Source: Brachybacterium sp. FME24
GTDB lineage: Bacteria > Actinomycetota > Actinomycetes > Actinomycetales > Dermabacteraceae
Direction: 5' to 3'
Assembly: GCF_014897705.1 (NCBI RefSeq)
Contig: NZ_JABUXV010000002.1
Span: 1 to 64,000 of the forward strand
DNA: 64,000 nucleotides
Shown here: piece after piece, positions 31,526 through 41,278 of the stretch
Layout: each line of letters begins with the position of its first letter
Position numbering within the stretch: position 1 is the stretch's first letter
Translations under genes and position numbers: made by a program
Notes under the pieces: generated by a model
What the model saw: the letters and a program-made list of their open reading frames with translations, nothing else
Database searches by the model: none
Told to the model about the DNA's origin: nothing

Positions 31526-33106
31526 TCAGGTCGCCGGGTGCATCGGCAGGTGGACGGTGAACTCCGTGCGTCCCGCCGCGCTGTCCACCTCGATCCAGCC
31601 ACCGTGCGCGGTGACGATGGCGTGGGAGATCGCGAGGCCCAGACCGGCCCCACCACTGCTGGTCCCACCACCACTCGCCCCGCCGTCGCCCCGAGCGCGT
31701 GAGGAGTCATCGCGGGCGAAGCGATCGAACAGACGCTCCTGCAGTGAGTCGGGAATGCCCGGGCCGTCGTCGACGATGCGGAGGAGGGCGTGCCCGGCCT
31801 GCTGCCGCACCCCTGCCTCGACGGTCGTGCCCGGTGGGGTGTGCGCGGCGGCGTTGCCGAGGATGTTCGTCACCACCTGCAGTAACCGGTCCTCGTCCCC
31901 CGTGACGTCGATCGGCTCGCCGACATCGACCAGCCAGTGATGGTCCGGGGCGGCGGCGTGGGCGTCGCTCACCGCATCGATCACCAAAGGAGCGAGGTCG
32001 ACGACCTCTGTCCGCAGGGGCTGTCCGGCATCGAGCCGGGCCAGCAGCAGCAGATCCTCGACCAGCGAAGACATGCGGTTCGATTCGGCCGTGATGCGCT
32101 CGAGGGACCGCTGCTGCGTGGGGGTCATCGGCGCGTTCTCGGCCCGTGAGAGTTCGGCGTAGCCGCGGATCGAGGTCAGTGGTGTGCGCAACTCGTGGCT
32201 CGCATCGGCGACGAATCGCCGCAGGCGATCCTCGCTCGCCTGGCGCTGGTTGAGGGCCGTGACGATGTTCTCGAGCAGCGAGTTCAGGGCGCTGCCCACC
32301 TGTCCCGCTTCGGTCCTGGGGTCGGTGTCGGCGGGAGCGACGCGGTCCGGCAGAACCACTTCCCCGCTCGCCAGGGGTTGCTCCGAGACGCGTCGGGCGA
32401 CCCCCGCGACGCGCCGCAGCGGTCGCAGGCTGCGGGTGACGATCACGGCCAGCGCGCCGATGACGAGCAGGAAGGCACTGCCCAGGACGCCGGCGAGGAT
32501 CGCCGTGAGCGCGGTGGTCGTCGAGGTCACGCCATGCATGGAGTTCCCGGAGATGACGGTGCGCGGGGAGTCATTGCTGTCGGGGCCGCCGCTGTCGCGG
32601 ATGGTCTCCTCGGCGATCCGGTACGTCCCGAGCTCTCCGCCGAGGTCGACGGTCACCGGCGTGCGCGGAGGCGGGTCCGCCCCGGTGACCGCCTCGAGTT
32701 GCGCATCCGTGAGGGTGCTGCGGCTACCGTCGTCGTCGATGGCATCGGCCCGGACAGCCGTGCCATCGGAGTCGATGACCACGGTGAGCGTCCCGATCCT
32801 CGGGGCCGGCTCGGCGGAACCGTCTGCTGGAGGCGGCGTCGCCCCGCCACCGGCACCCTCGCCCGGCGTGGCGGCGAGATCCAGGCCGGTGAGCACCTCC
32901 TGGTCGAGCTGCTGGAGAACGGAGGCGCGCAGGGCGAGCACGGTGGTGGTGCCGGTGAGCACGAAGGCCGCCGCGACCAGAGCACTCACACCGAGAACCA
33001 ACTGACGCCGCAGCGACATGCGACGACGTGAGGGCACGGGCGCGCCGCCCGCATCGGGTGCGTCGTACGCGTCGCCCGCACCGGGCCTCGCTGCAGCGTC
33101 GCTCAC
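31526..33106 (-). CDS. Sensor histidine kinase of OmpR-type system
   Basis: This 526-residue membrane kinase has helices at about 33-58 and 200-225, bounding an external sensor of about 140 residues rich in Pro/Gly/Asp. Next come HAMP (about 226-290) and HisKA with His304 in ADASHELRTPLTSIRGYAEL. HATPase_c (about 405-520) has N-box NILGNAAAHTP and a G-box containing GGAGLGLAISHAIV, interrupted by a Gly/Ser-rich insert. The start overlaps the stop of the response regulator by 4 bp. Two-component pairs of this shape next to secreted proteins often sense envelope stress; the divergent dioxygenase-like lipoprotein is the nearest candidate target. Confidence 0.94.
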   Translation of the reverse strand: MSDAAARPGAGDAYDAPDAGGAPVPSRRRMSLRRQLVLGVSALVAAAFVLTGTTTVLALRASVLQQLDQEVLTGLDLAATPGEGAGGGATPPPADGSAEPAPRIGTLTVVIDSDGTAVRADAIDDDGSRSTLTDAQLEAVTGADPPPRTPVTVDLGGELGTYRIAEETIRDSGGPDSNDSPRTVISGNSMHGVTSTTTALTAILAGVLGSAFLLVIGALAVIVTRSLRPLRRVAGVARRVSEQPLASGEVVLPDRVAPADTDPRTEAGQVGSALNSLLENIVTALNQRQASEDRLRRFVADASHELRTPLTSIRGYAELSRAENAPMTPTQQRSLERITAESNRMSSLVEDLLLLARLDAGQPLRTEVVDLAPLVIDAVSDAHAAAPDHHWLVDVGEPIDVTGDEDRLLQVVTNILGNAAAHTPPGTTVEAGVRQQAGHALLRIVDDGPGIPDSLQERLFDRFARDDSSRARGDGGASGGGTSSGGAGLGLAISHAIVTAHGGWIEVDSAAGRTEFTVHLPMHPAT

Positions 33107-33840
33107 GCTGGCCGGATCGTGTAGCCGACACCGCGCACGGTGTGGATCATCGGTTCACCGATGGTGTCCACCTTCTTGCGCAGGTAGGAGATGTACAGCT
33201 CGACCACGCTGGAGCGCCCGCCGAAGTCGTAGCTCCACACCCGGTCCAGGATCTGCTCCTTGCTGAGCACGACGCGCGGGGTGCGCATGAGACAGCGCAG
33301 CAGCTCGAACTCCTTCGCGGTGAGCCGGAGCGGGGCGCCCGCGCGCTCTACCTCGTACGTCTCCTCGTCGAGCACCAGATCGCCGACGACCAGGCGGTGA
33401 TCCGCCTCGGCCGCCACCGCGACGTGCCGGCGCACCATCCCCCGCAGCCGGGCGAGCACCTCCTCGAGATGGAAGGGCTTGGTCACGTAGTCGTCACCGC
33501 CGGCCGCGATGCCCGCGATCCGGTCCTCGACGGCGTCCTTCGCGGTGAGGAACAGGACCGGCGCGTCGTTCCCGGCCGCCCGCAGTCGGGTCAGGACCTC
33601 CATCCCGTCGATCCCCGGCATCATGATGTCCAGCACCAGCAGATCCGGCGCGAACTCCCGCACCACGTTCAGCGCCTCCTGACCGTTCGCAGCTGTGCGC
33701 ACCTCCCACCCCTCGTTCTGCAGCGCCATGCGCAGCAGGTCGCTGAGGTATGCCTCGTCGTCGGCCACGAGGGCGCGCACGGGGGCACCGTCGGCGCGGC
33801 TCAGCGGCGCCGGGCGGGAGCCGGGTGGGGTCGGGGTCAT
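33103..33840 (-). CDS. OmpR-family response regulator
   Basis: This 245-residue regulator has a receiver domain with acidic residues in VADDEA (about 25-30), phosphorylation site Asp71 (LLVLDIMMPGIDGMEVL) and Lys in VTKPF. A C-terminal winged helix follows (about 150-243; LTAKEFELLRCLMRTPRVVLSKEQIL, IHTVRGVGYTIRP). It is the first gene of the pair, coupled to the kinase by ATGA. A 167 bp spacer separates it from the divergent intradiol-dioxygenase-like gene. Confidence 0.96.
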   Translation of the reverse strand: MTPTPPGSRPAPLSRADGAPVRALVADDEAYLSDLLRMALQNEGWEVRTAANGQEALNVVREFAPDLLVLDIMMPGIDGMEVLTRLRAAGNDAPVLFLTAKDAVEDRIAGIAAGGDDYVTKPFHLEEVLARLRGMVRRHVAVAAEADHRLVVGDLVLDEETYEVERAGAPLRLTAKEFELLRCLMRTPRVVLSKEQILDRVWSYDFGGRSSVVELYISYLRKKVDTIGEPMIHTVRGVGYTIRPA

Positions 33841-34007
33841 CGCATCGGCCTCCGGATCGGGGTTCTGACCAGGACGCTACCGGCTGGGACCGGAGGCGGA
33901 GAGCACATATCCGGCCCTGAGCGGATTCATAGCGCAGTCATAGGGAACGTTCCTACCGTCTGGGCACGAGCACATCCGCTGCTCCTTCCAACCGAGAGGA
34001 CGTCACC

Positions 34008-35090
34008 ATGAACCGCTACCCTCTGACCCGTCACTCCGCCCGCCGCGCCTTCCCCGCCGCCTCGGAATCCCGCGACCCGGTCGACTCTCCCGCAGCCGAG
34101 ACCCGCCCGCGGATCTGGCAGGGCCGCCGCCTCGACCGCCCCCAGGAGGACATCGAGGACCAGGGCCTCGCCTTCGATCTCGACACTCTCGTCACGCGGC
34201 GTCGCACGATCGGCGCACTGGGAGCGGGTGCGGCCGCAATGGTTCTCGCCGCCTGCGGCAGCGGGACGGGCGCCGCGACGACCGGAACGACCGCCTCCGA
34301 CGGAGGTGGAGCGGCTGCCTCCGACGGTGGCTCCGACGCCACGACCACCACTACGGAGATGCCCACCGAGACGGCGGGGCCCTACCCGGGCGACGGCTCC
34401 AACGGCGCCGACGTGCTCGAGATCAGCGGTGTCGAACGCAGTGACCTGCGCTCCAGCATCGACACGGAGACCGTCGCCGAAGGGGCACTGATCACCCTCA
34501 CCATGACGGTCACCGACCTCGCCGCGGACGGCGCCGCGATGACCGGGGCAGCGGTGTACGTATGGCACTGCGATGCTCAGGGCGCCTATTCGATGTACGG
34601 CGACGGGCTCACCGACGAGACCTACCTGCGCGGGGTCCAGGTGGTCGGCGACGAGGGCACCGTCGAGTTCACCTCGATCTTCCCGGGCTGCTACTCGGGC
34701 CGGTGGCCCCACATCCATTTCGAGGTGTTCCCCGACATCGACTCGATCACCGACGCCGGCAACGCCGTCCTCACCTCGCAGCTGGCCCTGCCCGAGGAGA
34801 CGAGCGTCGAGGTGTACGCCTCGTCGCTGTACGACGGGTCGACGGAGAACCTGGATGACACGTCGCTCGAGAGCGACAACGTCTTCTCCGACGGCTGGGA
34901 CATGCAGCTCGCGACCGTCACCGGCGATGCCGACGCCGGGTACCTGGTGCACATCGACGTCCCGATCGACACCAGCACGACGGAGGAGGCTCCCGCCTCG
35001 GCCCCCGGCGGCGCCGGTGGCCCAGGCGATGGAGGCGAGCCCCCTGCCGACGGCGGCGGCCCGATGGGAGAACCCGGCGAGGAGGAGTGA
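34008..35090 (+). CDS. Exported intradiol-dioxygenase-like lipoprotein
   Basis: This 360-residue protein has an unusually long start, with the twin-arginine signal TRRRTIGALG (63-72) and lipobox LAAC (Cys83) preceded by about 60 residues. The mature part after a Thr/Ser/Gly linker is an intradiol ring-cleavage dioxygenase-like beta-sandwich (about 115-295) with ETAGPYPGDG, VYVWHCDAQGAYS, FPGCYSGRWPHIHFEV and SQLALPEE. The Tyr-Tyr-His-His iron ligands appear to be present. A Pro/Gly/Glu-rich tail ends the protein. Such secreted proteins are common in actinomycetes, and their aromatic substrates are mostly unknown. GAGAGGA precedes the ATG. It is divergent from a two-component system. Confidence 0.88.
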   Translation: MNRYPLTRHSARRAFPAASESRDPVDSPAAETRPRIWQGRRLDRPQEDIEDQGLAFDLDTLVTRRRTIGALGAGAAAMVLAACGSGTGAATTGTTASDGGGAAASDGGSDATTTTTEMPTETAGPYPGDGSNGADVLEISGVERSDLRSSIDTETVAEGALITLTMTVTDLAADGAAMTGAAVYVWHCDAQGAYSMYGDGLTDETYLRGVQVVGDEGTVEFTSIFPGCYSGRWPHIHFEVFPDIDSITDAGNAVLTSQLALPEETSVEVYASSLYDGSTENLDDTSLESDNVFSDGWDMQLATVTGDADAGYLVHIDVPIDTSTTEEAPASAPGGAGGPGDGGEPPADGGGPMGEPGEEE

Positions 35091-35118
35091 ACCTCCCCGG
35101 TGGCACCTTGCGCCAGCG

Positions 35119-36720
35119 TCACACAGCCCGCTCCGGGAAGACCTCCGGGAACCGCTCCTGGACCCGCGAGAGCCTCCAGCGATCCGGGAAGAGGGCGACG
35201 GGCTCACCGTCGGGCCGGTAGAGCACCTCCACGCCGACGACCGAGGCGATCCGGCCCACCTCGGAGCGCGCGAACGTGCGTGAGCGGTCGTAGGGCATCG
35301 GTGCATCCAGAGCGATCTCCACCCCGAACTCACGACGCATCCGTTCGACGGCGACCTCGAACTGCAGCTCCCCCACGGCCGCGAGCACCGGCCCACCGGG
35401 GCTGCCGTTCGCATCGCGGAGGATCTGGATGGTGCCGTCGTCCTCGAGTTGGGCGAGTCCCTTGACGAAGCGCTTGTTGCGCGCGGAATCCAGGGAACGG
35501 GCGACGCGGAACCGCTCCGGGTCGAACCGCGGCATGCCGGGGAACGTGACCGGCTTGCCGCCGTGGATCGTGTCGCCAACGTGCAGACCGGTGGTGTTGA
35601 CGAAGCCGACGACGTCACCGGGCCACGATTCGTCGATGGTCTCGCGGCCCCGGCCCACGAGATGATGGGCGTACTTCGAGGACACCGGGCGGCCGGTCTG
35701 CGCGTGCCGGAGCTCCATCCCCCGCTCGAACACCCCGGAGTTCACCCGCACGAACGCCACCTGGTCACGATGGGCGGGATTCATCCCGGCCTGGATCTTG
35801 AACACGTAACCGGCCAGCTCGGCCTCGATCGGTCGAGGCGTCCCCTCCTCGTCGAGCCGAGGCTGGGGAGGCGGGGCGTGATCGACGAGGAAGTCCAGCA
35901 GGACACGGACCCCGATGTTCCCGGCGGCGGCCGTGAACAGCACGGGAGTCTGCTCGCCGTCGAGGAACGGCTGCACGGCGAAGGATCCGTTCAGCTCGGC
36001 GGCGACTCCGACACCCTCGGCCGCATCGCGCCAGGTCTCCTCGTCCAGGTCGCCGTCCGTGGCGCCGTCGACGAGCCTCTCGTCGGCCAGTCGGGCACCG
36101 GAGGCGACCACCTCGTGGCGCAGGTAGCTGGACGCGCCCGGTTCCAGCAGGCCCCGGAACTTCCCGGCGTACCCGACCGGCCAGTTCACTGCGACCGGCG
36201 TTCGGGCAGTGACCTCCTGGATCTCGTCGAAGAGCTCGAGGGCCTCCAGGCCCGGGCGATCCCATTTGTTGATCACCGTCACCACGGGGAGCCCGAGTCG
36301 CCGGCAGACGTCGAAGAGCTTGCGGGTCTGCGCCTCCATGCCCTTGGCGGCGTCGATGAGCATCACGGCGAAGTCCACCGCGGTCAGCACGCGGTAGGTG
36401 TCCTCGGAGAAGTCCGAGTGCCCCGGAGTGTCCAGCAGGTTGAACACGACGTCCTGGTAGTCGAAACGCAGGGCGGACGAGGTGATCGAAATGCCGCGTT
36501 CGCGTTCCACCTCGCCCCAGTCGGAGATGCTCGCGGCGCGACGTGCCTTGCCGTGGGTCACGCCGGCCTCGTCCACGACGTGGGCGTGCAGCGCCATGGC
36601 CTCGGTGAGGGTCGACTTGCCGGCGTCCGGGTGCGAGATCACCGCGAACGTGCGGCGTCGCATCGCTTCATCGAGTACACGGAGTGGGGGCGCAGCGCTG
36701 TCCGAGTCGATATGCATCAT
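35119..36720 (-). CDS. prfC: Peptide chain release factor 3
   Basis: This 533-residue translational GTPase has P-loop SHPDAGKSTLTE (about 29-40), the RF3-typical KARRAASISDWGEVERERGISITSS switch region, DTPGHSDFSEDTYR, and NKWD. The C-terminal RF3 domain includes GELQFEVAVERMRREFGVE. RF3 recycles RF1/RF2 from ribosomes after peptide release. The GTG at 36726 is a longer option; ATG 36720 is taken, with ATG 36717 adjacent. No clear ribosome-binding site is visible. It is monocistronic and convergent with the dioxygenase-like gene 28 bp away. Confidence 0.96.
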   Translation of the reverse strand: MMHIDSDSAAPPLRVLDEAMRRRTFAVISHPDAGKSTLTEAMALHAHVVDEAGVTHGKARRAASISDWGEVERERGISITSSALRFDYQDVVFNLLDTPGHSDFSEDTYRVLTAVDFAVMLIDAAKGMEAQTRKLFDVCRRLGLPVVTVINKWDRPGLEALELFDEIQEVTARTPVAVNWPVGYAGKFRGLLEPGASSYLRHEVVASGARLADERLVDGATDGDLDEETWRDAAEGVGVAAELNGSFAVQPFLDGEQTPVLFTAAAGNIGVRVLLDFLVDHAPPPQPRLDEEGTPRPIEAELAGYVFKIQAGMNPAHRDQVAFVRVNSGVFERGMELRHAQTGRPVSSKYAHHLVGRGRETIDESWPGDVVGFVNTTGLHVGDTIHGGKPVTFPGMPRFDPERFRVARSLDSARNKRFVKGLAQLEDDGTIQILRDANGSPGGPVLAAVGELQFEVAVERMRREFGVEIALDAPMPYDRSRTFARSEVGRIASVVGVEVLYRPDGEPVALFPDRWRLSRVQERFPEVFPERAV

Positions 36721-36841
36721 CAGCACTGTACGGGGACTTCAGGGCTTCGCCGCAGGGACGGGTCGCGACCGAAGCGCTGATCACAGTGCGGCGCTGTGGA
36801 ACCGTGCGGTCTCCCCCGCGCTCGCGAGGCCCTCGCCGCGG

Positions 36842-37714
36842 TCAGTGGTTGCTCGGCGCCCAGCTCTCGCCGCAGGTGCCACCGTTCTCGGAGGCATCGA
36901 TGGTCACCTCATGGCCCGCCGAATCCAGCAGCGGCTGATAGTTGGCGGCGACCTCCTCGCTGCCCTCGGGGACGTAGTGGAAGATCAGCGAGCGCCGGAA
37001 CCGGTCCGCGCTGGTATTGGGCTTGGAGCCGTGGACCAGGCTGCCGTGGAAGATGAGCATGTCACCGGCCTTCATCTGCGTCTGCACCACCGACAGATGC
37101 TCCGGGATGCTCACGGTGTCCGAGGTGAACGACTCGGTGGTGTCGGCTTCCTCCGTGCAGACGATCTCGTAGCGGTGCGTGCCCGGGACGACTCCCAGCG
37201 CACCGTTCTCGGCATCGCAGTCGTCGACCGCGATCCACGCCGCCACACAGGTCTCGGGGTGCGATTGCAGGAACAGGTTGTCCTGATGCATGGCCTGCCC
37301 GCGGGCCCCGGCGGGCTTGAAGTAGAACATCGACTGCGCCGCCCACACCGGGCCGACGATGTCGGCCACCCGGCCCATGACCCGCTGCTCGAGCATCCAG
37401 CGCCGCGCCAGCTGACCGGGGGTGTGGTCGCCGCGGTGGGGCTGGATCATGCGGGGGTAGGCGTGCAGGGGATCGCCCGCGGCGGTCTCGTCGAACGCTC
37501 CGCCCTCGCCGTCGGTCTCGATATGGGTCGTGAAGGCGTCGCGGAGCTCGGCGATCTCGCTCGGGCTGAGCAGGCCCCGGATCTGGACCGCACCGTTGCG
37601 GGCATAGGCGTCGGCCAGTCGCTGCGGGTCCAGGGCTCCGGACTCGACGACCTCCAACCCACTCACATCGGAGACGTCCGGGTGTCCGTCGGGGGCGATC
37701 TGTGTGTTCGTCAT
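36842..37714 (-). CDS. Phytanoyl-CoA dioxygenase-family (PhyH) oxygenase
   Basis: This 290-residue Fe(II)/2-oxoglutarate-dependent oxygenase has metal ligands in QAMHQDNLFL (His and Asp) and a distal His in IFHGSLVHGSKPN. RSLIFHYVPEG, with Arg for 2-oxoglutarate, follows. Substrates range from fatty acyl-CoAs to secondary metabolites and ectoine, and none is indicated here. ATG 37714 is chosen over the longer frame. It is divergent from an AraC regulator across 71 bp, a frequent pairing in actinomycetes that suggests induction by a small polar compound. Confidence 0.9.
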   Translation of the reverse strand: MTNTQIAPDGHPDVSDVSGLEVVESGALDPQRLADAYARNGAVQIRGLLSPSEIAELRDAFTTHIETDGEGGAFDETAAGDPLHAYPRMIQPHRGDHTPGQLARRWMLEQRVMGRVADIVGPVWAAQSMFYFKPAGARGQAMHQDNLFLQSHPETCVAAWIAVDDCDAENGALGVVPGTHRYEIVCTEEADTTESFTSDTVSIPEHLSVVQTQMKAGDMLIFHGSLVHGSKPNTSADRFRRSLIFHYVPEGSEEVAANYQPLLDSAGHEVTIDASENGGTCGESWAPSNH

Positions 37715-37785
37715 GTCCACCAGTGTGGTTTCCGGGACCATGGCGGGGAAGGTGACCGGTGGTCGCGGATATGGAGGATCCTGCT

Positions 37786-38610
37786 ATGCCCAGACAGATC
37801 GCGGCCGTCGAGATGCCGCCTCCCACGACGCACCGGGTGCTGGCCGGCGAGCTCGACCAGGACGCCGGGTATCACATACGACGGTCCCGCGGGACGGATG
37901 ATTGGCTGCTGATGCACACCGTCGCCGGGGCCGGACTGCTGCACGGTGCGGACGATCAGCAGCTGACCACGTCTCCGGGCGACGCCGTGCTGGTACGCCC
38001 GGGAACGCTCCACGACTACGGCACCGATCCGGCGACGGGTCGCTGGCACCTGCTGTTCAGCCACTTCCGCCCGCTGCCCACCTGGCTGGCCCTGCTGGAC
38101 TGGCCGGAACCGGTGGTCGGGATCGGCCGGGTGCGGCTCGGCGCCGAGGTGGACGATCGCGTGCAGCAGCTGCTGCTCGCAGCGGCCCGCGCCTCCCGCA
38201 TGGCCGTCGGCCGCCCGGAGCTCTTCGCCCTGAACGGGGTCGAGGCCGCGCTGCTCTGGTACGACACCCGGAACCCTCGACAGCAGCAGCTCGACGAGCG
38301 GGTGCTGCGGGTGATGGAGCACGTCGACGCGCACCTGGCCGAGGATCTCGACGTCCCGGCACTGGCCCGCATCGCCCATCTCTCCCCCTCTCGACTTGCC
38401 CACCTCTTCTCCGCCCAGGTGGGGACGTCGGTGATGCGCTATCTGGAGGCGCAGAGGATGGAGCTGGCGGCCCGTCTGCTGGAGATGACCGGCGAGCCGG
38501 TGGCCGAGGTCGCCCGAAGGGTGGGCTACCTCGACCCCCTGTACTTCTCCCGCCGGTTCCGGGCGCGGCACCACGTGAGCCCGACGGCGCATCGTGAGCA
38601 GCACCGCTGA
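37786..38610 (+). CDS. AraC-family transcriptional regulator
   Basis: This 274-residue regulator has an N-terminal cupin-like sensor (about 15-150; GDAVLVRPGTLHDYGTDP). The C-terminal double helix-turn-helix spans about 175-272 (LDVPALARIAHLSPSRLAHLFSAQVG, EVARRVGYLDPLYFSRRFRARHHVSP). GGAGG 8 bp upstream supports ATG 37786. Divergent from the PhyH oxygenase gene, it is likely its activator. Sensor domains of this type usually bind sugars or other small metabolites. Confidence 0.93.
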   Translation: MPRQIAAVEMPPPTTHRVLAGELDQDAGYHIRRSRGTDDWLLMHTVAGAGLLHGADDQQLTTSPGDAVLVRPGTLHDYGTDPATGRWHLLFSHFRPLPTWLALLDWPEPVVGIGRVRLGAEVDDRVQQLLLAAARASRMAVGRPELFALNGVEAALLWYDTRNPRQQQLDERVLRVMEHVDAHLAEDLDVPALARIAHLSPSRLAHLFSAQVGTSVMRYLEAQRMELAARLLEMTGEPVAEVARRVGYLDPLYFSRRFRARHHVSPTAHREQHR

Positions 38611-38634
38611 GCCGGGCCTCCTCGGGACGATGCG

Positions 38635-38829
38635 GTGCCGGGGTGGGGCAGACTGTTGGCCCTGGTCGCGGTGATGATCATGGTCTCTGTCGCGACCCGG
38701 GATTGGCACAGCATCCGCCCCTCCACCTTGCGCATGATGCCGTGGTCCGAGACCGACGTCGACGGTGACGACGCCATCGACCTCCGCCGCTACGCCGTCA
38801 CGGGGCAGCTGCGCCGGGCAGGGCGGTGA
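38635..38829 (+). CDS. Doubtful small hydrophobic-start ORF
   Basis: This 64-residue frame from GTG 38635 has one possible membrane helix (LLALVAVMIMVSVATR) and an acidic middle (DVDGDDAIDL). It fills most of the 239 bp gap between the AraC gene and the kinase-like gene and ends 20 bp before the latter. There is no ribosome-binding site of note and no recognised family. It may be chance. Confidence 0.3.
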   Translation: MPGWGRLLALVAVMIMVSVATRDWHSIRPSTLRMMPWSETDVDGDDAIDLRRYAVTGQLRRAGR

Positions 38830-38849
38830 GCAGGGGCGAGAATGGAGCC

Positions 38850-39383
38850 ATGCAGCGCTCCCGGGTCCACATCATGGGGGCCAGCGGCTCCGGCACGACG
38901 ACGCTCGCCCGCGCCCTGGCCGATCACTGGTCGGTGCCCCACGCCGATGCGGACGACTACTTCTGGAAGCCCTCGACCCCGCCGTACGCCGCCCTGCGCC
39001 CCGAGGACGCACGCCTCGCACTCATGCACGAGATGTTCGTGCCGCGCGAATCCTGGGTCCTGTCCGGGTCGATGCTCGGCTGGGGGGAGAGCGTCGTCGC
39101 GCAGTGCGATGTCGTGGTGTTCCTGACACTGGATCCTTCCGAGCGCCTGCGCCGGCTCGAAGCCCGCGAGACGATCCGACGAGAGGGCCAGGAGGTCGAC
39201 GAGGCAGCCTGGTCCCGGTTCCGGCAGTGGGCCCAGGGCTATGACGACCCCAGCTTCTCGGGGCGCAGCCGAGCAGGCCACGAGGCGTGGCTCGACACCC
39301 TCGCGAAGCCCGTGCTGCGCCTGGACAGCGCCCGATCCCGCGAGCAGCTCGTCGAGGCCGTGCTGGCCAGGGAACCGCACTGA
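38850..39383 (+). CDS. P-loop kinase-like NTPase
   Basis: This 177-residue protein has a modified Walker A, GASGSGTTTLARAL (about 10-23), in which the usual lysine is threonine. A DADDYFWKPSTPPY substrate-side stretch, a FLTLDP Walker-B-like strand and an RRLEARETIRR lid follow. It belongs to a small adenylate-kinase-like family in which the GTTT form is the norm, so the change does not mean decay. The substrate is unknown. The gene is isolated. Confidence 0.85.
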   Translation: MQRSRVHIMGASGSGTTTLARALADHWSVPHADADDYFWKPSTPPYAALRPEDARLALMHEMFVPRESWVLSGSMLGWGESVVAQCDVVVFLTLDPSERLRRLEARETIRREGQEVDEAAWSRFRQWAQGYDDPSFSGRSRAGHEAWLDTLAKPVLRLDSARSREQLVEAVLAREPH

Positions 39384-39726
39384 CCTGAGGGTCGCGCTGA
39401 TCTGAGGGCCTTACTGAGCCGTGAACCCCGCTACCCCAAGGCTCTGAGTCGCTCCCTCGCTCCCCTGCGATGCTCCTGCGCTCCGGCGACGGGCGGCGCC
39501 CTGCCCCGCTTGAATCTCGTCACAAATCCCGGCACAGCGGGGATCCGCCGCCGTCCACAGAATTGCGACGACGAGACTCCCCCATCGGCTCATCTTTCCT
39601 CCACACACCATGGTTATCCACATTCTGCGGCAGGTTGACCGAAAGACTGGCGCGGGACGCATTGCAGTTCTACACTGGGAAGAGATAATTGACAGGTGCG
39701 GACTACTCGGAAAAGGAGGTGTCGGA
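39384..39726. other. Gene-free spacer before the HNH gene
   Basis: These 343 bp contain no credible gene. The right half is markedly more AT-rich than its surroundings and probably holds the promoter; candidate hexamers are TTGACC near 39633 and TTGACA near 39689. AAAAGGAGG ends at 39720 and serves the HNH gene. Confidence 0.6.
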
Positions 39727-41247
39727 ATGTCGACGACTGCTGAATCGCGATTATCGAGTGGCGCTGACTCCGCCTTCCGTGCCGGCGCCGCCAGCGCCCG
39801 CGGAACCGAAGCTGCCCGAGGGACCGAGCCGCCTCGCACGCCGGTCCGCGCCCGCAGACCCCTGGATCCGGAGGATTTCGCCTCCCGCTCCTTGGTCGAC
39901 CCCGGATGCTTCGAGGCGCACGTCGCGCGTGAACTGTTCTCCACCCACCTCGAAGAGGCCCGCGCCTACGCGGGGCGGCTGCGGAAGCTCGCGATGCTCT
40001 GGGACGAGACCAGCGACGAGGGCGACCTGTACGCGGTTCTCGTCGCCGACGCCCGCCGGATCACCCTGAACCATGCCCGCGCGCAGCTGCGCGATGCCTG
40101 CACGGCCGTGACGACTCTCCCGCGGACGCTCGCTCGCCTCGAAGCCGGCCACATGCCGGTCTCCTGGTTCGAGCAGCTGCTGCGCCGGGTACGCCGCCTC
40201 ACCCCTGACCAGCGCCGTCAGCTGGACGAGCGCGTTGCCGACTGGGATCTCGCGAACGTCTCCTGTGATCGGTTCCTGCGCGAGCTGGGGAAGCTGATCG
40301 CCTGGTTCGGAGCGGCCGCCGTGCGTGCGACCCCGACGGAGCAGCGTGACGTCGCGCTCGAAGTGAATCCCGACCACGACGGCACCGCCCGCGTCGTCAT
40401 CACCGGGCCGATTCACGAGATCCTCTCCTTCACGCACCGTCTCGACCTCGCCGCCCGTGCGGTCCAGAACCAGCAGCGCCGAGCGCTCGAGAAGGAGCAA
40501 CCAGTCCCCTTCGACATCGACGGGGACGCCGTCCGGAACGGGCAGCACCTGACGCTCGCGGCCCTGCGGTACGCGCTCCTGTCCCGCACGATGCTCGAGA
40601 CCGCGGGCATCGAGGTGCCGGAGAGCAGGTTCCGCTTGCAGGTGGTCGTCCCGGCAATGACCCTGCTGGGAGAATCCGACGCCCCGGGCACGATCGACGG
40701 GACGATCCCACTGCCCGCAGCGATGGCCCGCCACCTCGCGGCCGGCGAGCCGACCTGGTACCGGATCCTCACCGATCCCTCCGACGGCGCCTTCCTCCCA
40801 TTGCCGCCCACGCGATATTCCGCGACCGCCACGATGAGAGAGCATCTGCGTCTTCTCGATCCCGTCTGCGCCGTTCCCGGATGCACCAAGAATGTGTGCA
40901 CCGTCGGCGAAGCCGATCATATCGAGGAATACAATCACAAAAATCCTGAGAGTGGCGGTCAGACATCGATCGAGAATCTCCATCGATTATGTTGGAAGCA
41001 CCACGACATGAAAACACGAGGCCTCCTCGACCCGGTCCGGGAACCGGATGGAACCACCACGTGGCACATCGGCGCACACCCACCCCTTACGGCGCAGCCG
41101 AATCGGGATCTGCTCACCCCGGGGTTGGCCGCTGCCCTCCAGCGTTCTTGGGACGCCTACGAGGAGATGCTCGCGTGGGACGCCGCCAGTCACCACGGAC
41201 TGCTCCAGGATGCCGATCCGACGCCGTTCCCCGATCCGCCGTTCTGA
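39727..41247 (+). CDS. DUF222/HNH endonuclease domain protein
   Basis: This 506-residue protein has an N-terminal helical DUF222 region (about 60-350). A C-terminal HNH domain spans about 375-435 (CAVPGCTKNVCTVGEADHIEEYNHKN, then NLHRLCWKHHDMKTRG) with zinc-type cysteines and the catalytic His. This family is present in many copies in actinomycete genomes; its role is unresolved, and mobility (homing-like) or defence have been suggested. ATG 39727 follows GGAGG by 6 bp. The 5' flank is AT-rich. Bases 41279-41327 hold a strong shared terminator. Confidence 0.92.
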   Translation: MSTTAESRLSSGADSAFRAGAASARGTEAARGTEPPRTPVRARRPLDPEDFASRSLVDPGCFEAHVARELFSTHLEEARAYAGRLRKLAMLWDETSDEGDLYAVLVADARRITLNHARAQLRDACTAVTTLPRTLARLEAGHMPVSWFEQLLRRVRRLTPDQRRQLDERVADWDLANVSCDRFLRELGKLIAWFGAAAVRATPTEQRDVALEVNPDHDGTARVVITGPIHEILSFTHRLDLAARAVQNQQRRALEKEQPVPFDIDGDAVRNGQHLTLAALRYALLSRTMLETAGIEVPESRFRLQVVVPAMTLLGESDAPGTIDGTIPLPAAMARHLAAGEPTWYRILTDPSDGAFLPLPPTRYSATATMREHLRLLDPVCAVPGCTKNVCTVGEADHIEEYNHKNPESGGQTSIENLHRLCWKHHDMKTRGLLDPVREPDGTTTWHIGAHPPLTAQPNRDLLTPGLAAALQRSWDAYEEMLAWDAASHHGLLQDADPTPFPDPPF

Positions 41248-41278
41248 ACCGATCGGGATTCGGCAGGGGTGGGCAACG

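Noticed and set aside
39727-41247. HNH protein as part of a restriction or homing system
   Set aside because: DUF222/HNH genes are dispersed in many copies in actinomycetes; no methylase or intron boundaries are present here.
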